DNA of 54,641 nucleotides from Verrucomicrobiota bacterium (GCA_024277195.1 JAJRVS010000316.1:1-54641), one strand, 5' to 3'. Shown: positions 8,818 through 16,896, counted from the stretch's first letter. The notes: generated from the sequence alone by a model not told the origin. Translations and numbers: made by a program.

Positions 8818-9875
8818 GAGGTTTGGGAAATTTTGTCAGCCATGGCTTCATCGGAGCCGGGGTAACGTTCGTCGAAGTAATAAAAAAACCGAGGCAGGGT
8901 GCCGACTTCTTCTTTGAGCACAAAAACGCGGTTGGTTTTGAGAATTTGAGAAACCTCGCTGTTGGGGTCGAGCACGTTGCCGAATTTGCGTGCGCCGGTG
9001 GGACAGACTTCGAGACAGGCAGGCATTTTACCTTCGCGTGTGAGGTGCAGGCAGAAGGTGCATTTTTCCACCACTCCCTTGGGTCGTGGACGGTTGGAGA
9101 GGTAGGCCATGTTGGGATTGAGATCCTTTTTTGGCAGCTTGGGTTTGGTGAAATTAAAACGCCGGGCCCAGTAGGGACAAGCGGCTTCGCAATAGCGGCA
9201 ACCGATGCACCAGTCGTAGTCGATGACGGTGATGCCGTCGGCTTCCTGCCAAGTGGCTTCTACCGGGCAGACTTTGACACAGGGAGGTTGGGCGCATTGA
9301 TGGCATTGCACCGGCATGTAGAAGTGATCGTTGTCAGGAACCTTGGGGCGATCATAGTGATGGTTGCCTTTTTCGATATTGGTGGTGCCGCGTGGCATTT
9401 CGAGCACGCGGATGTATTGGATCTCGGGCGAGCGACTCTGGTTGTTTTCTGCCACGCAGGCGTGCACACATTTGCGACAACCAATGCAGCGGGTCAGGTT
9501 GAGCGCATAGACAAACTCTACTCCGTCCATTGGTTTGATGTCCCGGATATCGGGGCGTTGGTCAAAGCGTTTTTCGACTTCGCCGGAGATGCGGGTGAGT
9601 GCTTTTTGCATCTCCTCTGCGTCCATTTCCTTGTAGTGTTTCTGGAGGAATTTTTCGACGGTGGGGAGGTCTTCGCTTTCCAATTCCATCAGAGGTTTGA
9701 GCGCAGCCATGGCTGCGGCAAGACCGCCAGCGGCGACCGCCGAGGTGCGCAAAAAGCTGCGCCGGGTGGGAGCGGAACCGCTACCACCACCTCCACAAGA
9801 GCCTCCCGCACACCCTCCCTGCGGAGACGATGTCTGTTTGTCCTGATCGGAGTGCTGTTTATTTTCCGGGTTCAT
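8814..9875 (-). CDS. NrfC-like 4x[4Fe-4S] ferredoxin subunit with Tat signal
   Basis: 353 residues. Four cysteine groups are visible in order: CIGCRKCVHAC, CHQCAQPPCVKVCP, CIGCRYCEAACP and CTFCLHLTREGKMPACLEVCP. This is the four-cluster pattern of NrfC, PsrB, DmsB and HybA. A twin-arginine motif TRRSFLRT (residues 37-44) and a following hydrophobic stretch indicate Tat export. An unusual Cys/Gly-rich stretch (GGCAGGSCGGGGSG) precedes the signal. The gene overlaps the tetraheme gene by 17 bases and the NrfD gene by 4, so the three are almost certainly co-translated. Role: electron wire between NrfD and the multiheme cytochromes. Confidence 0.93.
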   Translation of the reverse strand: MNPENKQHSDQDKQTSSPQGGCAGGSCGGGGSGSAPTRRSFLRTSAVAAGGLAAAMAALKPLMELESEDLPTVEKFLQKHYKEMDAEEMQKALTRISGEVEKRFDQRPDIRDIKPMDGVEFVYALNLTRCIGCRKCVHACVAENNQSRSPEIQYIRVLEMPRGTTNIEKGNHHYDRPKVPDNDHFYMPVQCHQCAQPPCVKVCPVEATWQEADGITVIDYDWCIGCRYCEAACPYWARRFNFTKPKLPKKDLNPNMAYLSNRPRPKGVVEKCTFCLHLTREGKMPACLEVCPTGARKFGNVLDPNSEVSQILKTNRVFVLKEEVGTLPRFFYYFDERYPGSDEAMADKISQTS

Positions 9876-10593
9876 TTTTCGACGAATCAGAAGGGTGCGG
9901 GTCTTGGTGTTTGGGTGTGTTTAGGAAAAGTAGTGGGTTTTTGTTGTGGCTCTGATGGAGGGAGGAAGTGTCGTTTTCCTGATCACCCATGCGCAGGGTA
10001 TGAGGGCCGGGCAGGGGTGGGATCGGATCAAAGCGCGGGTGATGCGGGTCGTGACACTCAGTGCAGCTGAGTTTTTTTGACTGACCCATTTTGGCATTCC
10101 AGAAACCGAGGGTTTTGCCATGGATGCCTCGTTGCCACTGTCGATAGAGCGGGCCGTGGCACTGGGCGCAGAGCTGGGAGGCCTGCGCGTAGTCGAAAGT
10201 CTTGTTATCGAGGGTAGCCAATTTATTGCGGTCCTTGGCATCGTGGCAATTCACGCAGCGGGTATTGATGCCGTGTTGCAGTTTGATATTGGCGTGTTGG
10301 TGAAGATCGGTGGAGCGAGGTTGGGAATCGATGATGATGTGGCAGTCCATGCAGGTGCGTTCGAAGCCGTTGACCATGGATTTGGGAGGATCGGAGAGCG
10401 GAGTGAAGCGTGGGGCGGGATTGATATCCGCAGCGCTGATGGTGATCGGATCCGGAATAGGGATGCTGCTTCCTGTTGGTGAAAAGAGGAAGCCCACTGC
10501 GGTGGCAAAAAAAACCAAAGTGAGCCCCCAGATCACCGAGCGATCCAGTGATTTGGTAGTTTGATCTTTGTTTTTTCGTGGGAATTCATTCAT
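9859..10593 (-). CDS. Tetraheme cytochrome c, NrfB-like electron carrier
   Basis: 244 residues with one N-terminal membrane helix (VIWGLTLVFFATAVGFLF, about residues 20-37) that could be an uncleaved anchor. It has four CXXCH motifs: CMDCH, CVNCH, CAQCH and CTECH. Several extra histidines (HQHANIKLQHG, HGKTLGF) could be distal heme ligands. It is the first gene of the operon and by position replaces NrfB of nrfABCD: it should carry electrons from the FeS subunit to the octaheme enzyme. The C terminus is a polar His/Pro/Asn-rich tail without hemes. It could also be classed as a doubled-CXXCH or NapC/NirT-like protein, but family membership is not clear from motifs alone. Confidence 0.85.
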   Translation of the reverse strand: MNEFPRKNKDQTTKSLDRSVIWGLTLVFFATAVGFLFSPTGSSIPIPDPITISAADINPAPRFTPLSDPPKSMVNGFERTCMDCHIIIDSQPRSTDLHQHANIKLQHGINTRCVNCHDAKDRNKLATLDNKTFDYAQASQLCAQCHGPLYRQWQRGIHGKTLGFWNAKMGQSKKLSCTECHDPHHPRFDPIPPLPGPHTLRMGDQENDTSSLHQSHNKNPLLFLNTPKHQDPHPSDSSKNEPGK

Positions 10594-10597
10594 CGAA

Positions 10598-10622
10598 GTA
10601 ACCTGTTTCCAACATGGGTTAC
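10598..10622. promoter_or_regulatory. Inverted repeat GTAACC-N13-GGTTAC upstream of the cytochrome operon
   Basis: Perfect 6-base arms at 10598-10603 and 10617-10622 lie immediately before the tetraheme gene start. It could be an operator for the operon or a 5' UTR hairpin. No known regulator consensus is matched. The whole 312-base gap (10594-10905) otherwise holds only the divergent transposase promoter and a GGATCC-centred imperfect palindrome near 10796-10811. Confidence 0.3.
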
Positions 10623-10823
10623 GGCTACCAGTGGCTTTGAGTTGAGTTTGGATGTTTTAAAATTGGAGAGATGGAAAGGAAGTGGCAAAATGCGGGTAAC
10701 GCAGCACAAGATAAGCTCAGGAGGGGGGCAAGGATGATAGATGGTGCTCTTTTCGGAGGCGATGTGTTTCAGTGATTCGGTGATTTATAATTTTTAAGGG
10801 AGGATCCCCTTATTAAAAAGTTC

Positions 10824-10851
10824 TTGTGTGTGGTGGGTGTTGTTGTATTAT
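10824..10851 (+). promoter_or_regulatory. Possible sigma70-type promoter of the RAYT transposase
   Basis: TTGTGT (10824-10829) and TATTAT (10846-10851) with a 16-base spacer, 55 bases before the ATG. Reasonable match to bacterial housekeeping promoters but unproven. Confidence 0.35.
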
Positions 10852-10905
10852 GGGGGGCGAGGGAATTATTCGGGGGAGTCGAAGCACTTAGGAAAGGGAT
10901 CAATT

Positions 10906-11991
10906 ATGAGGAAAATACGGGAATTTTTATTGGGGCCGGAGGGGCAGGCGAATTATTATCATGTGGTGAGCCGGACGACGGGGCGGGATGTTTTGTTTGA
11001 GGATGATGAGAAGGAAACTTTTCGGATTTTGATGCTCAAACAATTGAAATTCAGTGGGCTGCGGGCACTGGCATGGTGTTTTATGGGCAATCATTTTCAT
11101 TTGCTGTTGGAGGTGCCGGACAGGGAGTTGGCGACAGAGGGGTGGAAGGATGAGGATTATATTAAGCGTTTGGAGGTGTTTAAGAATGAGTGGTCGAGTA
11201 AGTTGGTGTTGGATGAGGTGGAGATGTTTAGGGGAAATGGGGCGACGGAAAAGGTGAGCGAGATTGCGGAATCGGTGAAGGTGCGCTTGTTTGATCTTTC
11301 GATGTTTATGAAGGAGTTGAAGCTGAAAATGACATTGGCTTACAACCGGAAACACGGCAGGGTGGGGACTTTGTGGGAGGGGCCGTTCAAGAGCTTATTG
11401 TTACAGGGGGCGGGTGAGGGTGAAAGTAGTGATGCTCTGCGGATGGTGGCGGCATATATAGACCTGAATCCGATTCGCGCGGGGCTGGCGCAGGAGCCGG
11501 AGGGATACCGTTGGTGTTCGTATGCGGCGGCGGTGGCCGGGGTGCGTGGGGCACGTCAGGGCCTGTGTTATGCGGTGACGGGGCGTAGTCGGGTGGCGTG
11601 GAAAAAGGTGGAGCAGGAGTATAGGTGTTTGCTGTATACTAAAGGGCAAACGGTGAAGGCGGGTCAAAACCTCCGTCGCCAAGGCTATGGCGGTCAAGCG
11701 GTGGGCGGTTATGATAAAGGTAGGGGAGGGTTTAGTCGGGCGGAGATCAAAGAGGTGTTGGAATCAGGGGGGAGATTGTCGGTGGCGGAGGCATTGAGAT
11801 GTAGGGTGAGGTATTTCACTGATGGGTCGGTGTTGGGGAGTCAGCGTTATGTGGATGATTTTTTTGAGAGCAAGAGGGAGTGCTTTGGCGCGCGGCGTAA
11901 GGATGGGGGAAGGCGGATGCGTGGAGCGCAGTGGGGGGAACTGCGGGTATTGCGGGATTTGAAGATGGATGTGGTGTGCAAAGGGGGCTAA
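10906..11991 (+). CDS. REP-associated tyrosine transposase (RAYT), Y1/HUH family
   Basis: 361 residues from the ATG at 10906, which has GGAAAGGG seven bases upstream; the longer TTG-type frame start is unlikely. Domain order is typical of TnpA_REP (IS200-like) proteins. It starts with NYYHVVSRTTGRDVLF, then the metal-binding block WCFMGNHFHLLLEV (HFH in place of the usual HVH). Next come a linker and a family segment LAYNRKHGRVGTLWEGPFKS, and the catalytic tyrosine region MVAAYIDLNPIRAG. RAYTs act on dispersed palindromic repeats rather than on themselves. The gene has no recognisable flanking inverted repeats, consistent with a domesticated RAYT. The C-terminal third is longer than in most members and contains a copy of a dispersed repeat (11670-11698) read in frame. 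Confidence 0.88.
   Translation: MRKIREFLLGPEGQANYYHVVSRTTGRDVLFEDDEKETFRILMLKQLKFSGLRALAWCFMGNHFHLLLEVPDRELATEGWKDEDYIKRLEVFKNEWSSKLVLDEVEMFRGNGATEKVSEIAESVKVRLFDLSMFMKELKLKMTLAYNRKHGRVGTLWEGPFKSLLLQGAGEGESSDALRMVAAYIDLNPIRAGLAQEPEGYRWCSYAAAVAGVRGARQGLCYAVTGRSRVAWKKVEQEYRCLLYTKGQTVKAGQNLRRQGYGGQAVGGYDKGRGGFSRAEIKEVLESGGRLSVAEALRCRVRYFTDGSVLGSQRYVDDFFESKRECFGARRKDGGRRMRGAQWGELRVLRDLKMDVVCKGG
11670..11698 (+). repeat. Dispersed 29-base repeat inside the RAYT gene
   Basis: The segment translates in frame as part of NLRRQGYGGQA and has a CGCCA...TGGCG stem. It matches 33989-34017 at 24 of 29 positions. It sits in the non-conserved C-terminal linker, suggesting an in-frame insertion of a mobile repeat. 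Confidence 0.7.
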
Positions 11992-12086
11992 GAAGAGGTG
12001 GAAGTATTTTAACGAGTAGGGAGAAGTGGTTTGTTAAGGGCAGTTCAGGTTGGTTCTTATGAGTCGCGTGTCGAGTGCTCCCTGCA

Positions 12087-13322
12087 TCAGTCTTCGATGT
12101 TGATGTCGGGGATGTGGTTGAAGGCGATTTTAGCGTGCACGCTGTCGATCGCATCATGGGCACCGCCTAAGTATAGGGCTTGTTTGCCGTATTTCGAGTT
12201 AACGGCATCGAGGGTTTCGTTGAGTCGGTTGATCTTTTCGTTTTGGGCCGGGGCAAAAAGTGAGGGGGTGAATTGACCTTCTGCAACGAGCTTTGCTAAA
12301 ACGATATTTACTTTGTGGATGGGGATGCCTAGATGGGGGCGTTGTTTCCAGAGTTTTTTTACGCTGCTGCTTAGGAATAAGGAATCCATGGTTTCGGGAA
12401 AAATTGCTCTGCCTGACCAGCTTGTCTGATTGAGAAAACGTAGATGCAGCTCCAGAGAGCTGGTTAATAATCCATGATGACGCATGCGGGTGCCGGCTTT
12501 TTGGGTCAGGCGGTGAACCACTGCGATGGCACGAGCGGGATGGCGCAGGTCGGGTGGCAGTACATGTCCGTGACTGATGGAGCGTTTGACCGGCTTGTCG
12601 CCATAGTCGTCGATATGATCACCGCGCAATTTGTGCCACAACCGATTGCCTTCCACGCTGTTCCAGATCGCCCGTAGGGTGGGTTTTGGGGTGGCGCAGA
12701 GCTCACGCACACTATGGATGCCGTGTGAATGCAAACGCAATTCCATGTTGGTTCCGATTCCGTGCAGATCGCTTAGTTTCAGAGTATACAACTTTTCAGG
12801 TAAGTCATTTGCTTCGATGATCACAAAACCGTCGGGCTTTTCCATTTTGGAGGCGGTTTTTGCCAACCAGCCGTTGCAGGCAACGCCAATTGAGCAACGT
12901 AGAGCATCACTGAAGGTGTGTTTCATTTTTTCTTTAATCTGATCGGCGACTCTGCTTACGGTTTCCCGGCTGCGCCAATTGTTTGGCAGCCAACAGATCA
13001 TTTCGTCGATTGATAGAACATGATCCACATGAATGCAGGATTCGACCAGTTCGATGATTTGGTGGTGTACTTCGACATAGAGTGGTGGTCGGGCGGCAAT
13101 AATTTGGATGCCTGGGCACAGACGGCGCGCTTCGGCCACCATGGTTCCGGTTTTGACCCCGTAGGCCTTGGCTTCATAACTGGCGGCAATGCAGCAGGTG
13201 GTTTCGGCCAACATCGGGGCGACGCCGACCGGGCGCCCTCTTAAATGAGGTTGGACGTGTTGCTCTACGGAAGCGAAATAGCTGTCCATATCGATGAATA
13301 GAGCGCGTAAAGGATGGGTCAT
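12087..13322 (-). CDS. Y-family DNA polymerase (DinB/UmuC type), SOS-controlled
   Basis: 411 residues from ATG 13322; an upstream TTG start at 13364 falls inside the operator palindrome and is rejected. Translesion polymerase. Catalytic carboxylates are present: DMDSYFASVE at residues 11-20 and SIDE at 104-107, so it is not the inactive ImuB type. The steric-gate region SYFA, the fingers motif SYEAKAYGVKTG and the helix-hairpin-helix LHGIGTNMELRL of the thumb are visible, followed by a little-finger domain after about residue 230. No beta-clamp peptide was confidently identified. No UmuD, ImuA or DnaE2 gene is adjacent. Control by LexA is supported by the operator at 13355-13398. Confidence 0.92.
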   Translation of the reverse strand: MTHPLRALFIDMDSYFASVEQHVQPHLRGRPVGVAPMLAETTCCIAASYEAKAYGVKTGTMVAEARRLCPGIQIIAARPPLYVEVHHQIIELVESCIHVDHVLSIDEMICWLPNNWRSRETVSRVADQIKEKMKHTFSDALRCSIGVACNGWLAKTASKMEKPDGFVIIEANDLPEKLYTLKLSDLHGIGTNMELRLHSHGIHSVRELCATPKPTLRAIWNSVEGNRLWHKLRGDHIDDYGDKPVKRSISHGHVLPPDLRHPARAIAVVHRLTQKAGTRMRHHGLLTSSLELHLRFLNQTSWSGRAIFPETMDSLFLSSSVKKLWKQRPHLGIPIHKVNIVLAKLVAEGQFTPSLFAPAQNEKINRLNETLDAVNSKYGKQALYLGGAHDAIDSVHAKIAFNHIPDINIED

Positions 13323-13354
13323 GGGCTGATCAGCATGGCACAAGGGTAAAATAA

Positions 13355-13398
13355 ATTCAATCAAATAACTGTTCTTTTGAACAGTTATTTGATTGAAT
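13355..13398 (-). promoter_or_regulatory. LexA-type SOS operator in a 20-base perfect palindrome
   Basis: Arms 13355-13374 and 13379-13398 are perfectly complementary around a TTTT centre. The core TGTTCTTTTGAACA (13370-13383) fits TGTTC-N4-GAACA, which I recall as the LexA motif reported for Verrucomicrobia. It lies about 50 bases before the polymerase ATG, and about 190 bases before the divergent glycosyltransferase. Confidence 0.75.
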
Positions 13399-13450
13399 GG
13401 ACTTCCTTTGGGGAAATGCTGCCTGTAGAAACTGAGGCTGGCATAGGGGC

Positions 13451-13463
13451 AGCCCTTCGGGCT
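13451..13463. other. Small UUCG-type hairpin between the polymerase operator and the glycosyltransferase
   Basis: AGCCC-TTCG-GGCT: a short stem closed by the stable TTCG tetraloop. No T-run follows. It may be a 5' UTR structure of the glycosyltransferase mRNA; the rest of 13399-13589 shows nothing clear. Confidence 0.3.
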
Positions 13464-13589
13464 TTGGAGGAAGGGGTTTTTGGTTGTTGAAAGTTGAGGG
13501 GATGAGTTACTAGATGAAGAGGGCTAATTTTTTGAAGCGACAGGGTCGAAAGTTGGTGTCGCAAAAAATATTCTGAATCACATACAGCT

Positions 13590-14348
13590 ATGCAAGTATC
13601 GATTATTGTTCCAGTCATTGATGAAGCGAAACAGATACAGGCTTTTTTGTTGCATTTGAAGGAACGGGCACCAGGCGCTGAGGTGATCGTTGTTGATGGA
13701 GGTAGTTCTGATCATACGGTGGATTTGGCGAGGGGCTTGTGCGATCAACTTCTGGAGAGTTCCCGTAGTAGGCCGTTGCAAATGAATCTCGGGGCGGAGC
13801 ATGCAAAAGGAGAGGTTTTGTGGTTTTTGCATGCAGACAGTGAGATTCCCAAAAACAGTTTGGAGGAGATCAAAAGTGAATTGTTGAATGATGAAACTGC
13901 AGGAGGTTGTTTCCGGATCAGGTTGCTGAAAGGTGAATGGATTTATCGTATTCACGATGGTCTTGCTCATTATGCGGGAAAGATGCTGCGTGTTCGCTGT
14001 GGGGATCACGGATTGTTTGCCCGGCGCAGCGTTTTTGAAGCTGTCGGAGGGTATCCAAATGTTCCTTTGATGGAAGATGTTGAATTTTTTCGTGCGATTC
14101 AACGAGTGGGCAAAGTGGTTTGGTTGCCTTCTCGTTTAATCATCAGTTATCGTCGACACGAGCAAATTGGTATTTATCGTTATACTTTTATCTGTGCATT
14201 GATGATTGCTCTTTATTGTTGTGGAGCCAATTCCAATTTCCTTGCGAATTTGTATGTGAAGTTAATTCCGTTGAGGAATGATCACGATCATGTTGCCGAA
14301 CTGCCGCCGGTGGAAGCGATGATTTTTTCTGAGTTCAGGGGGGAGTGA
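13590..14348 (+). CDS. Family 2 glycosyltransferase (rSAM/selenodomain-associated transferase 2 type)
   Basis: 252 residues. GT-A fold glycosyltransferase: N-terminal VSIIVPVIDEAKQI, VIVVDGGSSDHTVDLAR, the metal-binding HADSEIP (DxD-like) near residue 82, then GDHGLFARRSVFEAVGGYP and LMEDVEFFRAIQ, and a C-terminal hydrophobic segment. The GDHGLFARR...PLMEDVEF layout is the signature of the TIGR04283 group. That group is often next to a second transferase, but none is seen here. The substrate is unknown. It stands alone between the SOS polymerase and the RNA-repair operon. Confidence 0.87.
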   Translation: MQVSIIVPVIDEAKQIQAFLLHLKERAPGAEVIVVDGGSSDHTVDLARGLCDQLLESSRSRPLQMNLGAEHAKGEVLWFLHADSEIPKNSLEEIKSELLNDETAGGCFRIRLLKGEWIYRIHDGLAHYAGKMLRVRCGDHGLFARRSVFEAVGGYPNVPLMEDVEFFRAIQRVGKVVWLPSRLIISYRRHEQIGIYRYTFICALMIALYCCGANSNFLANLYVKLIPLRNDHDHVAELPPVEAMIFSEFRGE

Positions 14349-14458
14349 AACACAATGATCGAGTTGATTATGGTAGGTAGTGAAACAGGCCTTGTTTATT
14401 CATTTTTATCGCCCTTGAATTTATTGTGTGATTGAGGGATTGTCTAGATTAAGGGGTT

Positions 14459-15091
14459 ATGATGAAAAATGCAGTTAAGTATCCGCGCACACCTCATTTG
14501 CCGTGGTCTCCAGGGGTAAGTAAGGATGATGTGTTTACCGAAAATTTACAGATTTTTGAAGGACTAGAAGTTGTGGTGACTGAGAAAATGGATGGTGAAA
14601 ATACCAACTTATATAGAGATGGTATGCATGCACGCTCCATTGATGGTCGGGCGCACCCGTCGCGTGATTGGGTGAAGCGTTGGCATGCGGGAATTGCCCA
14701 TGAACTTCCGGATGGGTGGAGGTTTTGCGGAGAGAACGTGTTTGCGCGGCATTCGATAAGTTATGGAAATCTGGCGCATTATTTTTATTTATTTTCGGTT
14801 TGGACGGATGAAAATGTTTGCTTGAGTTGGCGCGAAACCGAGGAGTGGGCGGACTTATTGGCATGCGCGAGACCTCATATTTATTATCAGGGCAGGTGGG
14901 ATGAGGCTTTTATTAGAAATATTGCTATCGACGAGTCCAAGGAGGAAGGTTATGTGGTGAGAACGTGTGAAGGCTTTTCTTTTGCTCAATTCGGAACTCA
15001 TATAGCTAAGTGGGTGAGGCCGAATCACGTGCAAACGGATCAACATTGGATGGATAGTAAAATAGTTCCTAATAAGCTGAGGCAATCATAA
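14459..15091 (+). CDS. RNA ligase, Rnl2-like nucleotidyltransferase
   Basis: 210 residues, a compact ATP-dependent RNA ligase. The nucleotidyltransferase motifs are in order: motif I EKMDGEN with Lys43 as the AMP-accepting lysine, GENVFAR (91-97, motif IIIa-like), YFYLFSVW (108-115, motif III), EGYVVR (163-168, motif IV) and AKWVRP with Lys184 (motif V). The N-terminal KYPRTPHLPWSPG block is shared with other bacterial ligases of this type. The stop TAA overlaps the ATG of HD-Pnk by one base (TAATG), so the two form an operon. Role: sealing 5'-phosphate and 3'-OH RNA ends after the partner has healed them. It lacks a C-terminal specificity domain, so substrate choice may depend on the partner. 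Confidence 0.9.
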   Translation: MMKNAVKYPRTPHLPWSPGVSKDDVFTENLQIFEGLEVVVTEKMDGENTNLYRDGMHARSIDGRAHPSRDWVKRWHAGIAHELPDGWRFCGENVFARHSISYGNLAHYFYLFSVWTDENVCLSWRETEEWADLLACARPHIYYQGRWDEAFIRNIAIDESKEEGYVVRTCEGFSFAQFGTHIAKWVRPNHVQTDQHWMDSKIVPNKLRQS

Positions 15092-16317
15092 TGAAGGGTA
15101 AAGGTGAGGGGGCATTATTGATTGATAGAATCAAGGAGGGGAATAAAACAACTTTTTCTGAACTGAAAAATGCCTTTTTAGCGGTTTTCCCTTTGCTGGG
15201 TGAATTGGATGAAACTCAACAAGACTCTGAATGGCATGGGGAGGGGGACGTGGCGATTCATACGTCGATGGTGTTGGATGAAATATGGAAGGATGTGGCA
15301 GGAGCCTCACCGGAGCACCGGGTGGTGTTGGTTTTGGCGGCTTTGTTCCATGATATAGCCAAGCCATTGGTGACCCGTGAAACTGAAGTGAGGGGCAGGA
15401 TGCGTATTACAGCGCCACGTCACGCAGAAAAAGGGCGGAACTACCTAGCTTTACGTTTGCCAGTGTTAGGATTGAGTGGGGAAATGCAGGACCAGGTTCT
15501 TGCTCTTGTTGGGTATCATCATCACCCGCGTAAGTGGGTGCTAAGCGAGGCGGATGGTGCTTCGTATGCTCAATTAGCTCGGATGGTAGATTTCACTTCG
15601 ATAATAGCTTTGGAAAAAGCGGATTTACGTGGGCGAATTTGCCCGGATTTAGAACAACAGTTGGAGCAGTTAGAATGGTTTAAGCTTCAGGCTGACGAAT
15701 ATGAGATAGGTTTGTGGAGGGATGAAATATGGTTGTCTGCAATGCAAAATGCTTTTGCTGGTAGGAATGAATCTTTTCATCGTCATGCAGCTGCCCACGG
15801 AAGAAAAGACTTTGAAGAAGGGTGCATTAAATCTGTAGAAGAGGCTGTTGCCCGGGCTTACCAATTACGTGATAACCCTGCAGTGCTAACCATTTTGGCC
15901 GGCCCTAGTGGGTCAGGTAAGTCGACTTGGGTTGAAGGATTTGCAGCCGACGTTGACGTGGTATCGCTCGATGACCTTCGTCAACGCATTGCGGGGAAAC
16001 GGAGTGATCAGTCGAAAAATGGCCTAGTGATGCAGGCGGCAAAAGAAGAATTAAAGGTTTTTCTACGCGCAGGAAAATCCGTGGTGTGGGATGCAACGAA
16101 TACTCGTCGGGATGGCAGGTCTTGGGTTTCCCGGCTAGGTTTTGATTATGGTGCTTACGTGCGTATCGTGGCTTTTCGCAACTCTGTGGATACTCTTTAT
16201 CAAAGAAATAGGAAAAGAGAGGAATCGATACCAACAGCAGTGCTGACTAAGCAAATTGATGCTTTTGAGTGGCCTACATTGGATGAATCTCATGAGTTAA
16301 TAGTTGCAGATACTTAG
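15091..16317 (+). CDS. HD-Pnk: HD phosphoesterase fused to polynucleotide kinase
   Basis: 408 residues. The N-terminal half is an HD-domain phosphohydrolase: an early histidine (IHTSMV), LAALFHDIAKPLVT with the HD doublet, PRHAEKG and GYHHHPRKW. The C-terminal part (from about residue 264) is a P-loop kinase with AGPSGSGKSTW (Walker A), VVSLDDLR and the Pnk-like VWDATNTRR. Architecture and length match the Runella HD-Pnk studied biochemically. In that enzyme the HD domain removes 2',3'-cyclic or 3' phosphates and the kinase adds a 5' phosphate. Translationally coupled to the RNA ligase, it completes a heal-and-seal RNA repair pathway. Function here is by analogy. Confidence 0.9.
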   Translation: MKGKGEGALLIDRIKEGNKTTFSELKNAFLAVFPLLGELDETQQDSEWHGEGDVAIHTSMVLDEIWKDVAGASPEHRVVLVLAALFHDIAKPLVTRETEVRGRMRITAPRHAEKGRNYLALRLPVLGLSGEMQDQVLALVGYHHHPRKWVLSEADGASYAQLARMVDFTSIIALEKADLRGRICPDLEQQLEQLEWFKLQADEYEIGLWRDEIWLSAMQNAFAGRNESFHRHAAAHGRKDFEEGCIKSVEEAVARAYQLRDNPAVLTILAGPSGSGKSTWVEGFAADVDVVSLDDLRQRIAGKRSDQSKNGLVMQAAKEELKVFLRAGKSVVWDATNTRRDGRSWVSRLGFDYGAYVRIVAFRNSVDTLYQRNRKREESIPTAVLTKQIDAFEWPTLDESHELIVADT

Positions 16318-16398
16318 TAGATCGATTTTTGGGATTTGTTTGCTTCGGGAAAACTATCCTACTTGAAATTTACCTGTGACGGTAGCAAGGTGGGATTG

Positions 16399-16860
16399 AT
16401 GACAGACAAATTGACACATATCCGGGCAGATGGTTCGGCGGCGATGGTGGACGTATCTGGAAAGCCGGTTTCCCGTCGCGAAGCCAGGGCTAGCGGTTTT
16501 ATTTGCTTGCAGCAAAAAACGGTGCAAGTGATTGCGGATGGGCAGATGCCCAAGGGCGATGTGTTGTCGGTGGCGCGGATTGCCGGGATTCAGGCGGCCA
16601 AACAGACTTCGAATTTGATTCCTCTTTGCCACGCTTTGCCTCTGAGCAAGGTCGCGGTGGATTTTGAGATAGAAGAAGACGGGGTCAGGATCACGGCGCT
16701 GGCACGAACGGATGCCAAGACCGGTGTGGAGATGGAGGCTTTGGCGGCGGTCAGTGTGGCTGCACTGACAATCTATGATATGTGCAAGGCCATCGACAAA
16801 ACGATGGTGGTCGAGAAAGTCGAATTATTGCAAAAAACCAAGCAGGTTTTGGAGCAATGA
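16399..16860 (+). CDS. moaC: Cyclic pyranopterin monophosphate synthase MoaC
   Basis: 153 residues, typical for MoaC. It converts 3',8-cyclo-dihydro-GTP (made by MoaA) to cyclic pyranopterin monophosphate in molybdenum cofactor synthesis. Signature blocks: [17 protein letters not shown], the active-site [10 protein letters not shown], and [26 protein letters not shown] use ATG 16399; an in-frame TTG at 16336 would add 21 non-conserved residues. Other moa/moe genes are not in the window, though a ModF-like protein is at 32046. Confidence 0.95.
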   Translation: MTDKLTHIRADGSAAMVDVSGKPVSRREARASGFICLQQKTVQVIADGQMPKGDVLSVARIAGIQAAKQTSNLIPLCHALPLSKVAVDFEIEEDGVRITALARTDAKTGVEMEALAAVSVAALTIYDMCKAIDKTMVVEKVELLQKTKQVLEQ

Positions 16861-16865
16861 ACAAA

Positions 16866-16896
16866 GAAGGGCAGGGAAAGTTTTTCCCCGCCCTTC
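16866..16896. terminator. Hairpin between convergent moaC and DUF1501 genes
   Basis: 14-base arms (16866-16879 and 16883-16896), one mismatch, GC-rich with A and T runs at the loop side. It lies between two convergent stops and probably acts as a bidirectional terminator. Confidence 0.65.

Noticed and set aside
8823-10070. Long plus-strand open frame of 415 codons opposite the FeS protein
   Set aside because: It is the mirror frame of the Cys-rich FeS gene and the tetraheme gene; composition is Val/Phe/His-rich without family motifs, while the minus strand has clear cluster motifs.
12087-13322. ImuB-type inactive polymerase of a mutagenesis cassette
   Set aside because: The catalytic acids (DMD and SIDE) are present and no imuA or dnaE2 is adjacent.
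13385-13618. Minus-strand frame of 77 codons upstream of the SOS polymerase
   Set aside because: It overlaps the operator palindrome and the glycosyltransferase start, has no ribosome binding site and resembles no family.
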